28,807 nucleotides of DNA from Oscillospiraceae bacterium (lineage in GTDB: Bacteria; Bacillota; Clostridia; Oscillospirales; Oscillospiraceae). The notes under the pieces are model-generated. The model did not search any database. It worked only from the letters and a program-made list of their open reading frames with translations, and was not told where the DNA came from. The stretch lies in assembly GCA_020025675.1 (NCBI GenBank), contig JAHHRS010000023.1:1-28807 (forward strand). The letters run 5' to 3'. This document shows positions 22,558-28,807 of the stretch, piece after piece. The position numbers were made by a program, and so were the translations under genes. Within the stretch, counting starts at the first letter, position 1, and each line of letters starts with the position of its first letter.

Positions 22558-25151
22558 CTATTCCATTCTTTTACGTTTTATTATTAATACCGCTAACAAA
22601 CCCAAAGCAGAGATAACAGCGGCTGTTCCCCAAAGCATTACATGGGATGTATCACCTGTTTTTACTATTGTATTACTGTTTTTTCCCTTATCCGTGTCCG
22701 GCTTGTCAGCAGCTGCCTTTTTAACCACAGTTACCTTAATTGTCTCGGTAGAAGATGCCCCTTTGCTGTCCGTTACTTTATAGGTAACCTCGTATGTTCC
22801 TGCCTTTGACGTGTTAACCTCATTCTTTAACACTTCTATTTTCCCTGTAAGATCACCATCTTCTGCATCAGCAGTTACACCGTCCAGCGGGTTAAATGTA
22901 TCTTCAACGGTCAGGGTTCTATCGCCGGCACTAATTACAGGTATTGCATTAATAAGGCTTGCATTTTGAACAAAGGTCCAGCTTCCTGTAAATGTGCTGT
23001 TTTCTGTGATGGATGAGATTTCTGCCTTATCATAGCCTTGGAATGTCCAGCTACCATCATCCGCGTTTACTTCAGTCTGTTCCGGCTGCAGTGCTGTTAC
23101 TTTTACACCGTGTTCATATAACCCAGCGTCTGTTGGAAGCAATGCCAAATTCTCTTTGGGTATTTCTTTGCTATCTGTACCGCTGACAAATTTATAGGTG
23201 ATTGAATAAGTATTTTTTGTAAATACCCATGTACCGGTAAACGTTACATCACTTGAAACATTAGGAATTTCCGTCTTATCCCATGCTTTAAAAGACTAAA
23301 CGCCATCATTTGTCTTCACATCTTCCATATGAAGTTCAGCAGGTATCTTTGCAGACAGCCCTTTCTGAATGGCTTGCTTTGCCGGCAGCTGGTCTAAGAC
23401 CTCCTGCGGAAGTATTAGATTTTCATCATTTGCCATGAATTGATAATCAACCGTATACACATGTCCCAGCTCCAAAACACGGGCATCGTTTAAATTATTA
23501 ACAAGGCCGAATTCTTTTGCAATTTCTCTCTCTAACTGATATTTTGCAATTTCCTTATAATCAGGCTCTTCCAAATCATCGGAATACTTCAACACGTCTC
23601 TGCCTAATTTATAATTCATATCTCTGGAAATATCAATCAGCATCGGAGTTGCAGTTTCATAGGTTTCTTCAACATTAATAATGCAAGGGGTAAGTGCGTC
23701 AACACTGTTTCCCTCTATGCTTGCTCCATTTACCGTAATAGTCCTTTTTGAGTCATCTGTATAAATTGCACCGCCGCATACAGCAGAGTTTCCGGATATT
23801 GTGATTGTAGAATCTAATGTAACATCAGTTCCGATAATATACATTCCTCCGCCGATAAATGCACCGGAATTTCCGGTAATGGAAGTATTATCCATTGCTA
23901 ATGTACAGTTCTCTATTTACATTCCGGCGCCCTGCCACCAATTTATGTTGTTTGCGTCTCCAAGACATCTGTTATTTTGTACCTTAACATTTGAAAGTGT
24001 TAAGTTTGTACCTGTTGCTTTTATCCCTCCGCCAAGTTCAGCAGAGTTCCCGCTGATCTCTGTGTTGAAGATTGAGACCGCACCGGAGTTTAAATTTAAT
24101 GCACCGGATAAATTGGCTTTGCGCCCTCTTCAGCTCTTCCGTTATTAGATATTTTACAGGACTGTATGGTAAGTTTTGTAGAAGCTCCACTTGTATAAAT
24201 AACTCCGCCCATATTACTGTTTCCCCAGACCTGATTATTAGAGATATCGCAGTTTATCATGGAAACGGTTGAATTGCTGATATAAATAAAAGCACCGGTT
24301 GATCCCTTGCATTGGGTCATAGTCACATTGGTTAAATTGACAGTTCCGCCGCTTGTGTAAATTGCACCTTTTCCGTTGTCATTCTGAGAATAACCGTTTT
24401 TCAAGCCTATAAATTCAGCATTGGAAAGATTCAGAGTGCTTCCTGAATATACTTCAAAAAGTCCGCTGTTATTTCTCCTTATTTCATCATCCTTATAAGC
24501 AATTTTATTTCCATGATTACCGATAGTTAAAATTGCTTTATTGGTAAGATTAAATATTGCATCCGTGCTGTTGCTGCCGGATTTAAGGGTTCTTTTGATA
24601 CTGATTCCGTCGGATTCTGTATAAAGATTAACAGTCTTTCCATCAATTAAAAGTTCGCTGTCCGCTTCAAGGCTTGCAGTGATTTTTGCATTAAGCGTTT
24701 CACCGGGCTGCATGGAATTTACAGCTTGCTTAAGCTCATCCCATGATTTAATCTCTATATGGGCATCTGGCTGCAGACTGTCTACACCTGTTGTCCCATC
24801 GGCTGCCTGAATCTCAGATACCTTTACGGTAATTCTTTCCTCATTTAATACACTGTTTAACACATAGGAAACTACAAACTCATAACTTCCGTTTTCGGTC
24901 ACATCATATTTTATATCACCAAAATCCGAGGTTACTTCTTCATTATTGGGCAGTTTCACTTTTTGCAATTGCAAAGTTTCCTTCTCCGCCAGTTTCAGTA
25001 AAACCGCTGCTCCTGTTTTCTCTTCATTGACAACTGTGGTGATTTAATATTCCATGTCATTCTTTTCCTGTGCAAATGCCGGAACATTGGATACACTGAA
25101 AGAAAAAATCAACACCAATGCCAGCAGGAAAGACATAATTTTTTTGTTCAT
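22558..25151 (-). pseudogene. Broken sortase-anchored surface adhesin (beta-helix, SHIRT-like and Ig-like domains)
   Basis: Starting at ATG 25151 (AGAGGAT upstream) the frame gives a signal peptide (MNKKIMSFLLALVLIFSFSV, cleavage near AFA-Q) and stops at TAA 25044-25046. The same frame then continues through a right-handed beta-helix-like region with repeated GNSG, GGGI and GGAIYT motifs. A frameshift lies near 24120-24130, another TAA at 23917-23919, and TAG at 23296-23298, where a Trp (GVWSF) is expected. Downstream are GSWTF-type repeats resembling SHIRT domains, a DUF5011-like Ig domain (VEDTFNPLDGVTADAEDGDL), and a wall-sorting end: VKTGD, a membrane helix, then KRKRME. An intact product would be about 865 residues, exported and linked to peptidoglycan by a sortase. 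With three nonsense codons and one frameshift it is a decayed gene unless these are assembly errors. Confidence 0.85.
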
Positions 25152-25303
25152 AATCCTCTACCCCTCTTTTATATAGCAAAACCGTATTTATTTCTGCTGC
25201 CATATTTCACTGCCCGCACTCTGTCTGGAAAAGGCGCACAATTTTTATTATTACTATCAACACCTTTCCCTAAATTCAGTAAATTTCTACAAGTTATAAT
25301 AAT

Positions 25304-25333
25304 GTTATACATCATTTATGCCAGTGCTTTCAA
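25304..25333 (-). promoter_or_regulatory. Promoter of the adhesin gene
   Basis: On the minus strand TTGAAA (25328-25333) and TATAAC (25304-25309) are 18 bases apart. It implies a leader of about 145 bases before ATG 25151. The promoter looks intact although the gene is broken. Confidence 0.5.
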
Positions 25334-25745
25334 TATGCTTTCATTATTTTAACTATATTTTTTCTTGTTATCACATACAGGTTAACAGAAACCGATGCAG
25401 GCGTCCTATTTCAGCGCCGAAAACTCAGGGGTTATTAAGCTGATGGTAAAAATGCGCCCACAAACGGTCATTTGATTTACCTGCGTCATATCATAAACGA
25501 ATGATTCAGTTCCCCTAAAACGAGAAAGTGTGTACCAAAAACCTGTATTGACTGCTTCTGCGAACCAGTCTTTCTATAAGCTTGTTTCAGCTTTACAAAA
25601 TAGGGTACTCCCTATATTCTTCGCAAAAAAAACGGATAACATTGCTCTGGGCTCCTAAGAGATTTTAATCTCATATACAATTGGATAACGGAAATCTTAA
25701 TTTTTATGTCCGTAACAGTAGAAGTTAACCCTTACCACTGTACCT
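25334..25745. other. Intergenic region, no supported gene
   Basis: About 410 bases with no reading frame that I trust. A 27-codon minus-strand frame from 25489 (MTQVNQMTVCGRIFTISLIT...) lacks a ribosome site and was not recognised. No repeats or RNA signatures stand out. Confidence 0.5.
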
Positions 25746-25778
25746 AAAATGCCACCTTATATTATAAGGTGGCATTTT
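25746..25778 (-). terminator. Terminator of the coiled-coil gene
   Basis: AAAATGCCACCTTATA (25746-25761) and TATAAGGTGGCATTTT (25763-25778) form a perfect 16-bp inverted repeat 22 bases past the stop codon of the coiled-coil gene. It has A/T-rich arms suitable for termination on either strand. Confidence 0.8.
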
Positions 25779-25800
25779 GTTTTATTAGTGATGTTTGCCG

Positions 25801-26739
25801 TTATATTGCAGCAGAAGCAATCACGGAAGATTTTTCAGCTTCCAGTTGTGATATTTGCTGTTCAACATCCGCTTCCATATTGTTCAGGCGGGAAAGCAGA
25901 CTTTGAATCTGTCTCTTGGTATCCTGCACGCTGGACTGTGACTGATTAATTTTATCCATTACAGCCCAATCCGTGAACAGGTTATCAAAGAAATAGTCTG
26001 CAAAACGAAGAAATCCGTCTACACTGATTTGCATATCGGCCTGAATTGTCACATCGGAAAGCTCCGTTTTAAACCGTCGCAGTTCATTTTGAAGCTGCTC
26101 AACCTTATTTTGAGCCTCATCTAAATGGCTGTGCTTTGCAATATCGGAAAATAAACCACCGCCAATTAAATCCAATGTTCCCCAGCCTTCTGCACTGTCC
26201 AAGCTTTCAAGAACGCTGTTTGCCGTACCCAATGCATTAAGTCCGGCGGAAATAGCTTCATCAATTTCTTTTTTCTGACTTTTCTGCCCTGCAATTTTTT
26301 CTTCTAATCTGAAAATATGTTCGGCCTCAGGGGAATCAGATGCCTTGATTGCATCAATCTTCTCATGCAGGATTTTTTCGTATTCATATTCACATTCAGA
26401 TATATCACGAAGCTGTGCCTCAATACGGCTTATATCCTCATTAACAAGGTTCAAATTTGAAACGGCTGAATCGTATTTAAGCTTGGCTGCATATGCCTCG
26501 CTTTTTTCTTTACTAAGCATATCGTCTTTTTTCCCAAGCATTGAATAGAAAACAGATGCAAGACTTGTCCGTTCAAGGCGCTCAACATCGGCCTGTTCGT
26601 TTTGCAATATTTTTTCAAGTTCAAAGACACGGCTTTCCAATTCACTGTTTTGGTATTTTAGTTCTTCGAGTTTAGCTTCAAGACTGTTTTTGCAGAAAAC
26701 TTTTTCCTGTAACATCTGTAACCTCTGAGAATAATTCAT
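25801..26739 (-). CDS. Conserved coiled-coil protein of unknown function
   Basis: I do not recognise a named family. The 312-residue protein has no signal peptide or membrane helix. It is rich in Glu, Lys, Gln and Leu with heptad patterns at about 5-60, 75-165, 205-240 and 265-305, so long coiled coils are expected. Between them, 184-210 holds a distinctive non-coiled block, EGWGTLDLIGGGLFSDIAKH, followed by SHLDEAQ; another, about 238-262, is aromatic (DGFLRFADYFFDNLFTDWAV). AAAGGA precedes the start. It follows the acetyltransferase gene by 79 bases on the same strand and may be co-transcribed. A structural or membrane-stress (PspA-like) role is possible by shape only. Confidence 0.8.
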   Translation of the reverse strand: MNYSQRLQMLQEKVFCKNSLEAKLEELKYQNSELESRVFELEKILQNEQADVERLERTSLASVFYSMLGKKDDMLSKEKSEAYAAKLKYDSAVSNLNLVNEDISRIEAQLRDISECEYEYEKILHEKIDAIKASDSPEAEHIFRLEEKIAGQKSQKKEIDEAISAGLNALGTANSVLESLDSAEGWGTLDLIGGGLFSDIAKHSHLDEAQNKVEQLQNELRRFKTELSDVTIQADMQISVDGFLRFADYFFDNLFTDWAVMDKINQSQSSVQDTKRQIQSLLSRLNNMEADVEQQISQLEAEKSSVIASAAI

Positions 26740-26818
26740 TATTAAATTCCTTTCTATGGAAATTTGTGACTGTATCCTGCTACTTTATGCAGTTTCATTA
26801 CTCAAAAAATCTGCTTGC

Positions 26819-27469
26819 TTATATCCCTATATCATTAATATTTTGCTGCAGAGAGTTAAAAAACTTTGCCGCATGATATCCGTCTGATACCGCATGAGCA
26901 ATAAGTAGGTTAACCGGCATAGTGGTTTTTCCGTTTTCTGTCACATATTTGCCAATTGTTATAACAGGGAAAAACTGTGGCTCGCTGTTTGTGGCTCTGG
27001 CTGCATATGCCGTAAAATCTGTCCATGGCTCACAGGAGATGCAGTAAAAATTAGCCGGCTGATCGGGGCGGGCCTTTATGCCCTTAACGTCTTTATAGCG
27101 CTCCATGTCATTCGTAATGTTTTTATAAAAGGTATCAAAGTCCTCGGAGTATTCAGACCAGCAGTCAGAGAAGGTCAGATCATCCTTATGGAAAAAGGTG
27201 TAGTTAGGAATGAGATAGTCCCATACGCATAAATCTCCGTCTTTGTCACGAAACATCCTAAAATTCTCAAGCCCGTTCAAAACTTTTGTTACAATGCAAA
27301 TAAGGGCGGGATAAAACCGGTATCCGTCTCTTTTGCAGAAATTTAGGAGATTATCCACCTGAATGCGGGCTGTCATATTGTACTCTACCTTCAGCTTTTT
27401 GGTGTAATACTCGTAATGCTCCTTGCGTGGCCATTTTTCCAAATCAAATTTACGGTATCCGCTATTCAT
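26819..27469 (-). CDS. CatA-type chloramphenicol acetyltransferase family protein
   Basis: A 216-residue cytoplasmic enzyme expected to be a trimer that transfers acetyl from acetyl-CoA to a hydroxyl group, in the type case chloramphenicol. The active-site segment IAHAVSDGYHAAKFFNSLQ contains the catalytic His192 and structural Asp196 (His195 and Asp199 in CAT-III numbering). The usual double His is here Ala-His. FYCISCEPWTDFTAY holds the Ser equivalent to Ser148, and FFPVITIGKYVTENGKTTMP matches the family's late strand. Length is normal (about 213-220). The match is at family level, so chloramphenicol resistance should not be assumed; many chromosomal homologues have unknown acceptors. Upstream is a 527-base gap. 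Confidence 0.85.
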   Translation of the reverse strand: MNSGYRKFDLEKWPRKEHYEYYTKKLKVEYNMTARIQVDNLLNFCKRDGYRFYPALICIVTKVLNGLENFRMFRDKDGDLCVWDYLIPNYTFFHKDDLTFSDCWSEYSEDFDTFYKNITNDMERYKDVKGIKARPDQPANFYCISCEPWTDFTAYAARATNSEPQFFPVITIGKYVTENGKTTMPVNLLIAHAVSDGYHAAKFFNSLQQNINDIGI

Positions 27470-27899
27470 ATCATTAAATCTGCCTTTCTTTTCATTCTCA
27501 GCAACTGCCAGCTGTTATAAATCACGGTAAGCTTTTATTCTATAAACTTTTCGCCAGTTATTCTCCTATTTATTTTTGTGATTTTTTAATCCAAAGCATA
27601 ATTCTTTTATAAACTTCAATTTTTAAAGCAGTATTATTTTAGCTCAGTATAACACATATAAGATTTTAAAGGAATAAGCAGATAATAAAATTCGGCATGT
27701 AAAAGTTAAAACTTTTCCTGGGTTTATATGTTTTCAGATTTATAATAAGCTAATTTGCATATGTAAAAATCCCAAATCAGTCTGACGTGGCAGGTTAATT
27801 CTATGGAAAGAATATAAGGCAGGGAGTGAGTTCAGAGCACCCACTGCCTGCTCTTTTTCGATTAAATATAACTATGATAAATCATAATAATACACTTTA
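27470..27899. other. Intergenic region with an orphan hairpin-terminator
   Basis: No coding frame is supported. On the plus strand, AGGCAG (27817-27822) and CTGCCT (27844-27849) with an inner GTG/CAC form a stem followed by CTCTTTTT, a terminator-like structure with no gene before it. TATAAT at 27741-27746 and a small ATTCT/AGAAT hairpin (near 27799-27814) precede it. A short non-coding transcript is possible. Confidence 0.4.
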
Positions 27900-27928
27900 T
27901 TGCAAAAGTATTGCTAATATGATATAAT
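27900..27928 (+). promoter_or_regulatory. mntP promoter
   Basis: TTGCAA (27900-27905) and a perfect TATAAT (27923-27928) are 17 bases apart. The leader of about 60 bases carries a 6-bp hairpin (GCTGCA 27954-27959 with TGCAGC 27972-27977) just before the GGAG ribosome site. Confidence 0.7.
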
Positions 27929-27996
27929 TATACGGTTATATCGATTATTAGCAGCTGCAGTCCTATTCCTGTGCAGCGGATTTTACGGAGAATTTT

Positions 27997-28590
27997 ATGA
28001 ATCAATCTACATTATTTTTGGTTAACAGTTTTATGCTGGGTCTGGGACTTAGCATGGATGCCTTTTCAGTTTCCATAGTAAACGGGCTTAATGAGCCCAA
28101 TATGAGAAAAAAGAAAGCGGTACTGATTGCTGCGGTCTATGCTTTTTTTCAGGCTATTATGCCCCTTGCAGGTTGGTTTTTGACCCACAGTTTTCTTACC
28201 GTTTTTACAATGTTTGAGCCTGTAATTCCATGGATAGCACTGGCTCTGCTGCTTTTTATAGGTATAAAAATGATTTTAACAGGTCGAGCCCCTGATGAAC
28301 AATCCGAGACAGACAGTTCAATCTGTCTCAGCGGACGTCTGCTTGTTATGCAGGGTTTAGCCACTTCAATAGATGCTCTTTCAGTAGGTTTTACCATTGC
28401 AGGCTACGGAGTAGCTTCGGCGCTTGTGTGTTCGCTTATAATCGCGGTTGTAACCTTTGCAGTCTGTCTCACAGGTGTGCTTATAGGAAAAAGAGCCGGT
28501 GTTATTCTTGCAGGCAAAGCAAACATTATGGGCGGAGCAGTTCTTATCGCAATAGGTCTTGAGATATTTCTTACAGGCATTCAACGCTAA
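27997..28590 (+). CDS. mntP: Manganese efflux pump MntP
   Basis: MntP exports Mn(II) across the cytoplasmic membrane. The 197-residue protein has six predicted helices arranged as an inverted repeat. Each half carries the signature: GLSMDAFSVSIVNGL (residues 17-31) and TSIDALSVGFTIAGYG in the second half, each with the essential Asp. MGGAVLIAIGLEIFLTG closes the protein. ACGGAG precedes the start. It stands alone under its own promoter. The common yybP-ykoY manganese riboswitch was looked for in the leader and not found. Confidence 0.95.
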   Translation: MNQSTLFLVNSFMLGLGLSMDAFSVSIVNGLNEPNMRKKKAVLIAAVYAFFQAIMPLAGWFLTHSFLTVFTMFEPVIPWIALALLLFIGIKMILTGRAPDEQSETDSSICLSGRLLVMQGLATSIDALSVGFTIAGYGVASALVCSLIIAVVTFAVCLTGVLIGKRAGVILAGKANIMGGAVLIAIGLEIFLTGIQR

Positions 28591-28716
28591 TGTCTTCGTA
28601 ATAAAATCCCCCCATGATGAAATTATGTGCAGATACGGTAAAACGGACATAGGCAAAAAAGCTGACGTGGGATAATAGTTGAACTTTCCCAAATCCATGT
28701 ATGGTACAGCTAATGC

Positions 28717-28746
28717 TTGCCTATTTTTAATCTTGCGGGCTATAAT
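28717..28746 (+). promoter_or_regulatory. Promoter reading out of the window
   Basis: TTGCCT (28717-28722) and a perfect TATAAT (28741-28746) have an 18-base spacer, pointing to a gene beyond 28807. The rest of 28591-28807 shows no gene or clear terminator. Confidence 0.45.
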
Positions 28747-28807
28747 GTCTGTTTACAGAATAAGTGCAAACATTGTTCATTGCACTCCATTTGTCTGCTG
28801 GATAAAT

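Noticed and set aside
22558..25151. Stop-codon reassignment explaining the stops in the adhesin
   Set aside because: Both TAA and TAG are involved, a frameshift is also present, and many neighbouring genes use these codons as normal stops.
25387..25489. 27-codon minus-strand ORF (MTQVNQMTVCG...)
   Set aside because: No ribosome site and no recognised family; too short to support.
27600..27996. yybP-ykoY manganese riboswitch before mntP
   Set aside because: The conserved GGGGAGUAG-type loop and its partner are not present; only a degenerate AAAGGAATAAGC is seen.
27782..28670. TGACGTGG motif on both sides of mntP (near 27783 and 28663)
   Set aside because: An 8-base match with no flanking similarity can arise by chance in about 900 bases of searching.
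28149..28698. Minus-strand open frames opposite and past mntP
   Set aside because: They overlap mntP, lack ribosome sites and show no recognisable protein features.

Overview
The window looks like chromosomal DNA of a gut-type Firmicute (class Clostridia, probably near the Oscillospiraceae/Lachnospiraceae). The grounds are strong AGGAGG-type ribosome sites, AT-rich intergenic DNA with consensus sigma-A promoters, a YolD/Y-family polymerase pair, a sortase-type wall-anchored protein and the overall gene content. The genus cannot be read from the sequence. No rRNA, tRNA, CRISPR array or prophage is visible.

Left part (1-13.7 kb): a decayed IS3-type transposase and an alpha/beta esterase precede a sugar-acid block. 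A LacI-type regulator is divergent from a tight five-gene operon: PfkB-family kinase, 6-phosphogluconate dehydrogenase, SDR oxidoreductase of the fructuronate reductase type, LarA-like nickel epimerase and UxaC uronate isomerase. Beside it are an MFS transporter and a complete TRAP transporter (binding protein, small and large permease). Mannonate dehydratase (UxuA) and KDPG aldolase are absent. The enzymes present can be ordered as glucuronate -> fructuronate -> mannonate -> gluconate -> 6-phosphogluconate -> ribulose 5-phosphate + CO2. This non-Ashwell, redox-neutral route into the pentose phosphate pathway is the most interesting proposal in the window.

Middle part (13.8-19.5 kb): a MerR-type regulator with a BmrR-like effector domain is divergent from a purine-salvage cluster made of an SAH-deaminase/AtzA-group amidohydrolase, adenine deaminase and an NCS2 purine permease. 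A near-perfect MerR-style operator lies between them.

Right part (19.7-28.8 kb): a Y-family DNA polymerase and YolD-like partner are followed by an internally deleted IS256-type element. Next come a sortase-anchored adhesin gene broken by three nonsense codons and a frameshift, a coiled-coil protein of unknown function, a CatA-type acetyltransferase and the manganese exporter MntP. This segment is more AT-rich and shows more decay than the metabolic part.
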